This document shows, one piece after another, positions 45,679 through 55,429 of a stretch of DNA of 64,000 nucleotides. Positions within the stretch are counted from its first letter, which is position 1, and every line of letters begins with the position of its first letter. The position numbers and the translations under genes were made by a program. The notes under the pieces are model-generated. The model had not been told where the DNA came from. It saw nothing but the letters and a program-made list of their open reading frames with translations, and made no database searches. The stretch covers positions 246,684 through 310,683 of the forward strand of contig CAAAJI010000033.1 of the NCBI GenBank assembly GCA_900642245.1, read 5' to 3'. This stretch comes from Fragilaria radians (lineage: Eukaryota; Bacillariophyta; Fragilariophyceae; Fragilariales; Fragilariaceae).

Positions 45679-47297
45679 TCACTTGCTACTCATGAGATTC
45701 CTTTTCGAAGGTTCGCGTTGCCTCAACATTCTCATTCGTAGCATTCCAGGTTTTCGGGTTTCATTCTGGCGATTGATCTCCTCCAGTTCTTCAAGACGAC
45801 GATGCTCGGCAATTTCACTAGCTAGCTCCAATCGAATATCTGTAAAGCTGGGTCTTTGTTCTGGGGTTCCAGACCAACAGTTTTGAATTAGATTTTTCAA
45901 AGTGTCGGATCCAGGGACACTGCCAATCTTTGGTCTGTATCCGTGAGCCACCACAAGCTCAGAATGCTGTTGCACAGACATGCCGTGGAATGGTTTGTGA
46001 CATACACAGATCTCCCAGAGCATGATGCCATAAGAGTAAACATCCGCGGATAAGCCATAGTGATCGCAACGATTTACTAAAATGTTGTGGGCATGTGAGA
46101 AATCGAAACATGTAAAGTAACTAGCTAAAGAACTTACCTTCAGGTGCCATATAACGAAGACTTCCTGTATTTCCTGTCAACTTTCTAGAATCGTCAACGA
46201 TTTCTCGTGCCAAACCAAAATCAAAGATTTTAACCCGGTTAGATTTTGTAAATCCTACATTTGATGGCTGAATTCAACAAAATCATAGGAGGTGGAATGT
46301 GAGATTTTATACTTAAATTTGATGGCAATCAAGTGCGAACCTACCTTGAGGTCACGAAAAATGATCTGATTAGAATGTAAATACTCCATTCCTCGCGCAA
46401 TACTAATGGCAACATTTCCAATTTTTTCTTTCAACATCGCGGAACGATCCTTGGAAGATAATGAGGTTTCACTGGAAGTCGGAGGAGTCTCAAATCTTCG
46501 CTTCGATTTAGAGACTGCAAATTTTCTACGCTGCATAAGAGCCCTCCGTTCAGAGGCAGATGCAATCGAGAGTGTGATAGCAGCCATGGCTTCCATCGAG
46601 GTCCATTCTTTAATTTTGTCTTCTAGCGTTAAGTGGAGGCGGTCAAGAAGTAAAAAATATCCATGATCCGTAAAAGCCTTGTTAATGGATCCTTCAGTTA
46701 CACCAAACAGTTTAACAATATTGGGATGATCTAAGCAAGATAGAATTTTAGCTTCCAGAACTAAATCAATAGCACTGCAGTGAATTTTTGTTGCCTCCTT
46801 GTAACATCAGGATGAAGGTGTTTCAGAGCATAGACACGTTCTCGAACCTTACTTTCACTAATACATCTACCTTCATATGTAGTTTTGTCCTTTTCCTCAT
46901 CACTATAATATGAATCTGAATCTATAGCATCAGGACTAGACACCAAATCCCATATATCAGCTTCTTCCTCGACATTAGGATTCTTCCAAGCGTCAGAGCG
47001 AGAATTCCAAACATCGTCGCTGATTGTTTCCGATCCAGTTGTAACTGTTCCAGTGTCTGGTAAGTCATCGCGAAATATCAGTCGGACTTCATATACATGA
47101 CTAAAATTTCCTTCGCCAAGCAGCTTGCCAATTTCCAAATCACTCCAGCGAAGTTCCGTGACAGGTCTTTTCTTACGACGCGACAAGTGCTTTGCCAATT
47201 TTGAGTTCTCATCGAAATCAACGGAATAACGGAATGCCTCCTCTCCAGCAACTTTTCCCATTGCCTTCGGCAAAGCTGGTGCTTTATCGGTGGACAT
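45679..47297 (-). CDS. TKL-like protein kinase, three exons, one-base frame break
   Basis: ATG 47297. The exons are 46345-47297, 46138-46267 and 45679-46076. Introns of 77 and 61 bases (GTAGGT...CAG and GTAAGT...TAG) restore the frame between exons. Motifs in order: GEGNFSHVYEV (Gly loop), a ~70-residue acidic insert, YALKHLHPDV (ATP Lys), KILSCLDHPNIVKLFGV, IIFRDLKPSNVGF (Phe for His in HRD, as in the kinase at 24.7 kb), FDFGLARE, TGNTGSLRYMAPEV (spliced across intron 2), GLSADVYSYGIMLWEI and the C-lobe CWSGTPEQRP. Near 46780, between KFT and AIDLVLEA, one base appears missing and the frame shifts. Exon 1 has 953 bases, one short of a multiple of three. It is a recent pseudogene or a sequence error. 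Confidence 0.8.
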
Positions 47298-48059
47298 GAT
47301 TTCACCACTAATGTTCAAGATGCCAATTTTCGATACAGATTACCGTTGAGCTCCCTCTTAATCGTACGTGGAGGTTTTCGGCCTGTGTGAAAAAAAGTTC
47401 CACGGTACTCGCGCACAAAAGTCCTTAGACTGTGATCACCTTTCCGAGCTTTAAATGTTCATGCGTCGGACATATCCTCCCCAAATTTCTTAAATATTTA
47501 TTCTCTAACCCTAATTCTAGCGATAGGTTTTCAGACTTCGTATCCAAAAAACATAAGAGACTAGAATGAAAGAAACCATAATGATTCAGATGTCGTAGAC
47601 TGAAGGTAGTGTAATCCCAGATATTCTCGTTTTCAAAGACACAAGTAATAAATTAAAAGAAACATGATATTCTAGATGCTGTCGTAAACTTTTTCCGATA
47701 CAAAAGACTTTACAAGGCAACAGAAGTGCCAACAAATCCGTAACCTTAGCTTCTTAAAAAGTGTCTGCCATATTGTTTTGCTCAGATCCGTTCTTGTCGA
47801 TACGAATTGCGTTGCGAATTCGCAAATCCGTCATCAGCGTCACCAAATGTCACACCGTTTTGCGATCATTTTTTGACCCATAACCTCCGCAAGAGGGTTA
47901 TGTTGTCCTCGCGCCACATTACTCTCATCATGGTTGATGACAATGAAGACACAGATGATAGCATAATTGTTTACTTCATCAATTAGGAGCACATCTCATT
48001 GCTTCTGTTCTCCTAACGTCACTTATAGACAAAAAGAAACAATGTGAAGCATCCTTGTT
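47298..48059. other. Intergenic region and left flank of a Harbinger element
   Basis: 760 bases between the kinase start and transposase-like sequence. The part from about 47770 to 47880 shows weak inverted similarity to 50600-50710 and may contain the transposon's left end. Confidence 0.4.
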
Positions 48060-49215
48060 TGATCAACGCCTTAACTGGGAGCATTTTTGCCAAAAGCATG
48101 GGGACAAAAAGGGTTTCAATTGACACATGAGAATTCCAAGGGAGGCATTTAATCAGCTTCTTTCTTTTCTAAGAAATCACCTTGAAGTGAAAAGCTCAAT
48201 AGCAAGCATTTGAGGTTGAGAAATTCTTCCAGAGCTGTGCCTCTACTGTTGTTTGCAATACCTTGCTGGAGGAACATACACAGATATCATGTTCTTTACT
48301 GGCATATCTGCAGCATCTGTTTACACATGTATCTGGAAATGCATTGATGGCATCAATGCATGTGAACAAATGGGAATGAAATTCCCCCAGACTGCAAATG
48401 AAGCTTGTGAAGCGGCTTTGGGATTCAAGTCCATAAGCAGGAATGGGTGCATTAAGAATTGTGTTTCAGTGATTGATGGGTATCATCTTCACATACAAAC
48501 GCCATTAAAGAAAGATGTCAAGAATGTGCAGTCCTTCTTTTTCTGGTCACTATCAAACTTATGGGGTGAACGTGCAAGCTGCATGCAATCACCATTGTCA
48601 ATTTACTTTCATTGGTGTTGCAGGTCCTGGAGTTATGGGTGATTGAGATGCGGTGAAAATGTGTAGATTATCAGAAATGATTGAGAATCTACCTAGTCTA
48701 TATTGTGTGATTGGTGATTGTGCTTACACTTCAACAGAACATCATGTTCCAATCTATTGTGGTGAGGCTGCCAAAAAGTTTACTTGAATGGACAATTTTA
48801 ACTTTTATGCAAGCCAGCGTTGCATCAGGACTGAGATGGCTTTGGCTTGATGATAAACAAGTGGGGGATTCTCTTGTGCCCATTGAAAACCTAAGTTAGA
48901 AATATTAAAAAGAGTTATTGTTGCAATTGCAAGGTTGCACAATTTTTGCATCAGTTTCCAGCTAGCCAAGCAAAGGCAGTGTGACAACCATTCCCAACCA
49001 ACCTTCACACTTGAATCAAGCACACCTCTTTCACCATGTGATATTGCCTTGAAAGAAACTGCAGCATCAAAAAAATTTGAGGACATGGTTGCCGCGCAAA
49101 AGCATGGCTGGTCCAAAAATCGTGACATGATGCGCCATGATATTGAGGTGTTGGGACTCACTCGACCATTGGGCAACCGTTGTGTCCTCTATAATGCAGA
49201 AGAGAGACAGATAGA
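48060..49215 (+). pseudogene. PIF/Harbinger transposase (DDE_Tnp_4) pseudogene
   Basis: The fragments are in order: an N-terminal FDQRLNWEHFCQKHG, then IPREAFNQLLSFLRNHL, QYLAGGTYTDIMFFTGIS, NCVSVIDGYHLHIQTPLKK (first catalytic D), a frame change in a T-run near 48535, GVNVQAACNHHCQFTFIGVA, GPGVMGD with TGA at 48644-48646, then NLPSLYCVIGDCAYT (second catalytic D). More frame changes follow, then FNFYASQ and the C-terminal tail ending near 49215. These are the hallmarks of the IS5-like Harbinger transposase. Several stops and at least two frameshifts make it inactive. Confidence 0.85.
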
Positions 49216-49405
49216 GGAAGTCCCTTTAGTACGAAACTATAAAATAAACATTCATTAACTCATCATACTTATCATGTTCTAAAGTTTGCCAACCTTAGAT
49301 TATTCTGCTAGTCTTGCTAATGGTTAAAGTCACTTAATCAATTGCTTTTGCTTCAACTCCAAATTTAAGGCTTTCCTGGTGCAATTTGATTTTTCCCTGC
49401 TCAAT

Positions 49406-50542
49406 TCAATCAATTTCCCTTTGTTCTTCTCCAACACTGACAAGATGACCAATTATTGAACTAGCTTGATCTCTCATGTCACTGAGAACTCCCTCAATTT
49501 TCCTTGTACCAAGCTTTTTGGCTGCTGACAAGGCTCCTTTGAAATTTCTGATCGAAGCCATCATCTGATGATCCAAAAGAGACAGAGTCACCCAGGTTGA
49601 AAGTGAGCATCAATTTCAGGAACACTTTCACATCTTTTATAAAAATAGTAGACAGAACTCTTTGTAAATCCTGCATTTGGAATCTTTGCCATTGCAGTCT
49701 CCACAAAATTTGAGGGTGCATTGTCATGAGTCCCAGAAATGGTCATATTCTCTTGTATGATGCGCCAAATCTTGAAAAGATTCAAGATCTTCTTCCTAAA
49801 TGCTGTTGTATCAAACTGAACTAAAAGCTTGATTTCCCCATCATTTGCAAGGTTAGAAAGATGAATGTTGTCCTCATCTTCAATAGCTAACCTGCAATAT
49901 GGATCCAAAAGCATGTCAGGAGCACTGCTATGAGATCCATTATCTGATACGGCCTTGTCAGAAACACCAAGACTTCCAACACAAGCATTGTGTGCCAGTG
50001 CAGCACAAATACAGAAGTCCCGGTATGTTCTTGCAGTCTCATGGTCCATTCTAGACTTACGATAATTTACCATCAGAAATTCATCAATGAATTCCTTGCC
50101 AAAATCAACTTTCACTGGCCTGCAGATTGTACTTGTGATCCCTGCAGCATTTGATGCTGAATGAAGGCCATGAGCATCAAGTCACTTCTGGTAATCAAGG
50201 AAATCAGCAAGCAATTTTCTGCAATCAAATTTATGCTTTGACCCAAAGTTTGCAATGACAACATTTTTGCACAAAAGACAAAGGTGATCAACCACAAGGC
50301 TGTTGAGATCAACAATTTTGAGCTCCTCTTCAGGATCATTGGAAGGAATGTGTACAGAGTTAGCCACAAGAAACTCACTCTGGTATGTTGAGCTTTCTTT
50401 CCTGCTGTCAATTTCAAGAGCAAATTCAAACTTGTCTCTGATCTGTGATTGGGACAAGTTCTATGGGAAAGGGTTTCACTGTCTTCTTTCCTCCAGTAGC
50501 TTTTATTCCCAAGGGATTGTCAGCAACCCCATTGGCCGACAT
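49406..50542 (-). pseudogene. Harbinger-associated companion gene, broken
   Basis: ATG 50542 (MSANGVADNPLGIKATGGKK). A frame change near 50455 leads to IRDKFEFALEIDSRKESSTY and HLCLLCKNVVIANFGSKHKF, whose CLLC...H pattern could be a degenerate finger. An interruption near 50180 is followed by VDFGKEFIDEFLMVNYRKSR and CICAALAHNACVGSLG. A last frame change near 49590 gives a helical tail (KKLGTRKIEGVLSDMRDQAS). It is not the Myb/SANT protein usual for Harbinger. Position and shared decay suggest it is the element's own second protein, but it could be an unrelated neighbour. Confidence 0.5.
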
Positions 50543-51466
50543 GGTTGGAAAAATCTCTCAAACAAAAAGAAATTACGTGGAAAAATGCGGGAAATCAATC
50601 GATTTTTTATCCACGAGGAAGCAAACAAGTCTCACAAATTCGTAAAAAATTGCGAATCGATAAGAATGAACGGGTGGATCATAATGTTGGCAAGAAAAAT
50701 TGGAAGACGGATTAGCAAATTTGCATTGATAAGGAGGGATCTCAGGCTAGAGAGTTTCTCATGCGAAACAAAGCATGCCATAACAACTTGTTTTTCTGAG
50801 AATATGATTTTGAAAAGATATTCCCTAATTCAGCAATGAACAAACTCAGGAAGCTTAACAGGGTTCGATATAATCCCAGTACAAGACCACACAGGTATCA
50901 CCTCATTGTCCACTATGTAATCTGATTGTCTGAACAAAAGTTATATACTGCTGTCCATTCGTGAAAACGTGTGTTCCCAAGTATATGACATGTGTGATTT
51001 GTAAGGAATTGATAATTGGGCATGTGCTACAAGCATCTGTGTACTTCAGATAATGCTACTTTACATATACCTTGGTCAACACTTATCATGTAGTCATCTC
51101 TATCCTACAAAGACTTGGATACGATATCTTACATACGCTTTGTGTTGCTTTGGCACTTCTCAACCTCTAAGCACCATGTTTTCCTTTATCAAGAAGTAAA
51201 TTAGCCTACAGCTTATCTAGTTGCCTATAAAAGTGAACTACACCCATAATAAAACAAGATGTTCATACCATCTTCTTTCGATCTCATACTTAGGGGAGGG
51301 AGGAGAGTTTTTTTTTTGGAGTGTGGTAACAATTATTTATTTATTTTGCAACATGAATTCGTCCTTGCAATTTTTCTACCGAAATCGGATTGTCAAAGGG
51401 AACTATTGTATAGTAATGTAAGCACGAACACCAGTGCATTCACAAGAATCTTTCAAAAATTGTACC
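50543..51466. other. Intergenic region upstream of frataxin
   Basis: 924 bases covering the right flank of the Harbinger element and the frataxin promoter. It includes a short T9 run near 51310. No other gene is seen. Confidence 0.5.
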
Positions 51467-52099
51467 ATGATTTTAGGATTCCGTAGATTGCAGTGTCACC
51501 TTTCGTTGATGCGGAGAGAGATAACAAGGAGACCAAAAATGTCCATGATAACAGTTACAAAGTATACCTTGGGTTCTCCGTCGTCCTTTTTACTACTACG
51601 ACATTCATTGGTGGAAAACAGGAATGTTCAAATGTTTCCAATGTTTCACTATCGAGGAATGAAATTTGATTCTGTCAATAAGTATCATCAAGTAGCTGAT
51701 GAGACATTAGATTCATTACAAGATGCGATGGATGGATTTATAGAAGATTGTTATTACAACAACGATGAGAAGAAATCTACGACATTGATGAATGCCGCGG
51801 AAGTATCCTTATCCTCGGGTGTATTAACTATCACGTTACCACCCCATGGTACATGGGTCATCAACAAACAAACACCCAATCAACAACTTTGGTGGTCATC
51901 ACCTGTTTCTGGTCCAAGACGATATGAATACGATACGGATCATCAGACTTGGGTAGCAACACGAATAGTTTCCAATCCATCGCACGACGAAAAGTCACTA
52001 CATGAAACTACTACGGCTGCTCAAAGTTTGGGTGAATCATTGAGGGATGAGATGAAATTACTATTTCGAGTTGATTTGGATCTAAGTGATGTTAAGTAA
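51467..52099 (+). CDS. FXN: Frataxin, mitochondrial iron-sulfur cluster assembly factor
   Basis: 210 residues from the first ATG (51467); sequence upstream is open but lacks an ATG. Frataxin speeds sulfur transfer on the NFS1-ISD11-ISCU complex in the mitochondrial matrix. The N-terminal ~55 residues are Arg-rich and nearly free of acids (MILGFRRLQCHLSLMRREITRR), a good mitochondrial presequence. The domain begins YHQVADETLDSLQDAMDGF, the acidic helix 1 that contacts iron. Next come the beta strands EVSLSSGVLTITLPPHGTWV, INKQTPNQQLWWSSPVSGP with the invariant N-Q-LW-SSP-SGP box, and RYEYD. A final helix LGESLRDEMKLLF follows. A short Asp/Asn-rich insert sits between helix 1 and strand 1. It is convergent with the next gene (138 bases). 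Confidence 0.92.
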   Translation: MILGFRRLQCHLSLMRREITRRPKMSMITVTKYTLGSPSSFLLLRHSLVENRNVQMFPMFHYRGMKFDSVNKYHQVADETLDSLQDAMDGFIEDCYYNNDEKKSTTLMNAAEVSLSSGVLTITLPPHGTWVINKQTPNQQLWWSSPVSGPRRYEYDTDHQTWVATRIVSNPSHDEKSLHETTTAAQSLGESLRDEMKLLFRVDLDLSDVK

Positions 52100-52237
52100 T
52101 ATTTAAGTAATATTAGTCAATTAATCAATCAATCAATCTAACAAGACTTTATAGGGACGTAATCATAATTTTCGATTTTTGGTTCCATGAACGAGTTGAA
52201 AAATCCAAATAGGATTTTGAACCTTTGCGTAATATTT

Positions 52238-53134
52238 TTAGTCATCCAACAAATCATCAAGGTCTCCGTCGTCTTCCCAATTAGAATCTAATCCCAAATC
52301 AATAGCCGAAAGAGAGGATGATTTTTTGCTGGCATTTGTGGATGCCTTGGGCATCACAGCAGACTTCGATGTTGTAGACGAAGTAAAGCTTGGCGTACTC
52401 GCTAAACCCATGGAGGTAAAAACATCATCGGATTGTGTAGAATTTGTGATTGTCTTTTTCTTCGTGGAAACAGCAGGTGAGGTTTCCAAAGAAGTAATTG
52501 GAGTCGTATGTGGGAAAGTAGGAGCAGGAACTGCCGTAACTCCAGTAGGATTCGAAATTTGACTGCTTGTTGTAATGGAAGAAGTTGTAGACGTAACATG
52601 GGAAGCCCGATGAAATACGGGATCTGACGTTGTCGGCTGTGGCTGTATAGATGTCCTTTTGCCAGTGATTGAAAACGCCATCGTTAGATCTTGATCGTCA
52701 TCTTTTTTCGTGGAGGTCAATTCAATCTGGATATCATCACCTCCCTGACTGGAGTCTTCCCAACCCCATTCTTCGTCGTCATTGCTAGATGACTTTGCTA
52801 GAGGAGCTCTATATAAAGTTTGGTAGTAAGGAAAGGTAAAGAAAATTGAAAAAGTATGAGATACAGTTAATGACTTGATTGACGTCCAAACAACCAAACA
52901 CCTCCATATGGATAGTACAGTATGAACGTACGCTTCAGATTTCGTATATGCTGACATTGATGTGACATTGCTAGCACCCAATACGGACGACAAGTCATCT
53001 TTGGTGCCTCTGTATCTAAGGCGATAGAGTACTATTAAAATGACAATCACGACTGTAAAGCCCAATACGGCTGCTAGACTTCCTGAGACGATATCCAAGG
53101 AACCGGATATGTCACCTTCGTTTGGAGAAGACAT
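52238..53134 (-). CDS. Single-pass membrane protein with acidic Ser/Thr-rich cytoplasmic tail
   Basis: ATG 53134. The preferred model has two exons, 52932-53134 and 52238-52808 (257 residues), joined across a 123-base intron with GTACGT and TATATAG. Since 123 is divisible by three and stop-free, an unspliced 298-residue version is also open; the intron part is Trp/Phe-rich and unlike the flanks, so splicing is preferred. A short N-terminus is followed by one membrane helix at about residues 20-40 (LAAVLGFTVVIVILIVLY) and a basic stop-transfer RLRYRG. Next comes EEWGWEDSSQGGDDIQIEL, then a long Ser/Thr/Pro-rich tail that ends acidic. I do not recognise the family; the acidic-Trp motif recalls small plant membrane proteins of unknown function. 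Confidence 0.6.
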   Translation of the reverse strand: MSSPNEGDISGSLDIVSGSLAAVLGFTVVIVILIVLYRLRYRGTKDDLSSVLGASNVTSMSAYTKSEAYVHTVLSIWRCLVVWTSIKSLTVSHTFSIFFTFPYYQTLYRAPLAKSSSNDDEEWGWEDSSQGGDDIQIELTSTKKDDDQDLTMAFSITGKRTSIQPQPTTSDPVFHRASHVTSTTSSITTSSQISNPTGVTAVPAPTFPHTTPITSLETSPAVSTKKKTITNSTQSDDVFTSMGLASTPSFTSSTTSKSAVMPKASTNASKKSSSLSAIDLGLDSNWEDDGDLDDLLDD

Positions 53135-54229
53135 ATCTCTCGGAGGTGTTACAAAGACCTATGTCACTAATTCACACTGGAGATTTATCGGTGTGTTATC
53201 GTTGACAGGAAAACACACATGTGTAATTCTATTTTCTACCAATACTAAAAAAAACTTTTTCCGCCAGGATGCCAACTTCCTCTCCGTCTGTACTACTACT
53301 GTCAAAAAGGGTTTCGAAAGAAACAACGACACTGTGCATACACTTACTACTACTGTACACGATTTTTGCAAATTGCTTGGCTTTACAGCATAGAATGGTT
53401 TTCATCACAGCTATCCAAAATTGAACACGAAATGATGATTGGCAAGATCCACCCAAAGAATTTTACATCCAGGTCTTTGATCCAATCAAGGCTTCAGAAT
53501 TGAATGAGACGCATGGATGGGTGAGTGGACAGCAATTGAGGACATTTATGAAACTTCATGATATATTTCGTTCTTTTTTTTTATCCTGTACGCCATAAAA
53601 AATTGAATGAAAATCAGATATTTCAACAACATTACTTGCATGCAATTCAACATATATGCTTTCAGATACAGTGACAATCAGTGATTACACTACTTTGTCA
53701 AAAGTTTATTGCACCACAACAGAATGCTGCATACACTCACAGTTGGGATGAAAAAGTACGTCATGGAAGGGAGTCATGAAAGTTATGAGTATTAGCATTT
53801 GATTTCAAAAGAAAATAGAACTCGGATTTTCTGTTCAAGACAATCAGCGCTAAGATCATTTTTGCTTTGTGTATAAACATTTTCAGAGTATCACAAATGT
53901 AAAGAAAATTGTCTCCAGAAAATATATTAAAAAAAGAATAAAACTTTGACAAAGAATAAAAGCCTTAGATACATCTGCTCACTGTGAATAGGAAGCAGTG
54001 GTTGTTTCAAGTCCTCAAACCATCTTTCCCTCTTTTTACTCATCAAATGTACTACAAGCTAACCTGATTCATGTCGTTGTTAGTGTGGTGAGCAAGTCCG
54101 ATGTCGGACCAGTAATTTGTCTCGGGGAGAAAGATTTTTTCGCCACTCGCACTATCCAATTATCCGTGTGTCATACTTTTTTTCTCTTCTCAGATTTTTT
54201 TTGGCCAACCGTAGGATATTTGGGGAGGT
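53135..54229. other. Intergenic region between divergent genes
   Basis: 1.1 kb holding promoters of the membrane-protein gene (minus) and the F-box/LRR gene (plus). No further gene is recognised. Confidence 0.5.
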
Positions 54230-55429
54230 ATGAAACGCCCCCTAGCACAAAAAGCATACGATGATTTAGAGGATCAATCCTGCAAAAGGCATGATACAAT
54301 AGTAACAACTCCATCCATTACGGATGAAACAGAAGAATTCCCTCACAACGCAGAGGATATCTGTCATCCCGAGTCAATCTTGGAAAAAATCAGCAGAACC
54401 AATCAAAGTTTGCTCTTCAAGTCTTTGACCGATGATACGATTGGTATTATTTTCTTTGGGGGATATTTAAACAGCTTGGAAATAGTCAATGTGACTAGTT
54501 GTATTTGCAATGTGACCATGGAGTTAGCTAAAACTCACGTTAAATTGTTAGACCTACGGAAATGTGGTGTGTTAAGTAATCCATCGCTGTCACTGCTACC
54601 ACGACGATTCACTAGTTTAACAGTACGTATGACAATCTTGGACACTATCTTTGGTTCATCGTTTCCGTATATCTCACGTTGAATAACTTGGTCTCTCCTA
54701 GGAGCTGAATCTGGGATATTGCACCAACATTTCGGATATATCCCATCTTCGGTTTCTTAGCAATTTGAAAGTTCTCAATTTAAGTGGAACGTCTGTTTGC
54801 GATGCTGGAATAAGAGAGTTTCTTCTTTCAGCATCAAATCTAGAAGAATTGGATCTAAGCGTTATTCATTCGGCACAAGCAAACTTGATTACTCAAGAGA
54901 CTACAATATCACTTTCCGTGAGTCAAAACGTCTGATTTGCCTAGAATACAAACTATTCGAACTTACTTTTTATTCCCCATCGTACCAGGAAAATTGTTCG
55001 AAACTTCGTTCCTTGAAATTGGCATGGTGCCGAGGAATCACAGATATCGCTGTGAGCCATCTTTTGCGACTTCGTTGCCTGACAGAGCTCGATGTGCAGT
55101 TAACATCAATCACCTCATCAGCATGTGAGATTTTATCTAATTTTCCAGCGTTATCCAAACTAAATATTAGTGCTTGTAATGTGGGAGAGTTTGGACTTCA
55201 TCATCTAATTTCCGAAAGTTCAGGAACCAATTTAGCAGTGCTTGAACTTAGATTCAATACTGAGCTCTCCGAATCATCCTTGATTCGTCTGGTGACTCAT
55301 GCACCTAAGTTAGAGGCACTTAATTTACAATATTGCGACTTGACTCCCAATATCTTTCGGTGTGTCGTCTTTCCATTACGTCGGAAAGGCGTCATCGTTA
55401 CAGTCGACCAAAGAATCCCCGAAGTTTAA
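54230..55429 (+). CDS. F-box/leucine-rich-repeat protein, three exons
   Basis: The exons are 54230-54622, 54702-54917 and 54989-55429. Introns of 79 (GTACGT...TAG) and 71 bases (GTGAGT...CAG) both fall in phase 0, giving 349 residues. Residues 60-110 resemble an F-box (SLLFKSLTDDTIGIIFFGGY, then SLEIVNVTSCICNV), which would bind SKP1 in an SCF ubiquitin ligase. Cysteine-containing leucine-rich repeats of the AMN1/FBXL type follow: LTELNLGYCTNISDISHLRF (spliced across intron 1), LKVLNLSGTSVCDAGI, LRSLKLAWCRGITDIAVSHL, LTELDVQLTSITSSACEIL, LSKLNISACNVGEFGLHHL and LEALNLQYCDLTPNIF. Splicing is supported because each joint completes a repeat. The degradation target is unknown. Confidence 0.78.

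Larger units (their letters stand above)
47770..50720. mobile_element. PIF/Harbinger-like DNA transposon, decayed, with two convergent genes
   Basis: A Harbinger-type transposase pseudogene (plus, 48060-49215) and a second pseudogene (minus, 49406-50542) lie tail to tail, as in PIF/Harbinger elements that carry a transposase and a DNA-binding helper gene. The outer flanks show imperfect inverted similarity (left GTTCTTGTCGATACGAATTG, right rc GTTCATTCTTATCGATTCG). This may be worn terminal repeats. The ends are approximate and the 3-base target duplication is unassigned. Confidence 0.65.

Noticed and set aside
48805..49176. Minus-strand frame of 123 codons
   Set aside because: It overlaps the C-terminal part of the Harbinger transposase on the other strand and has no independent motif.
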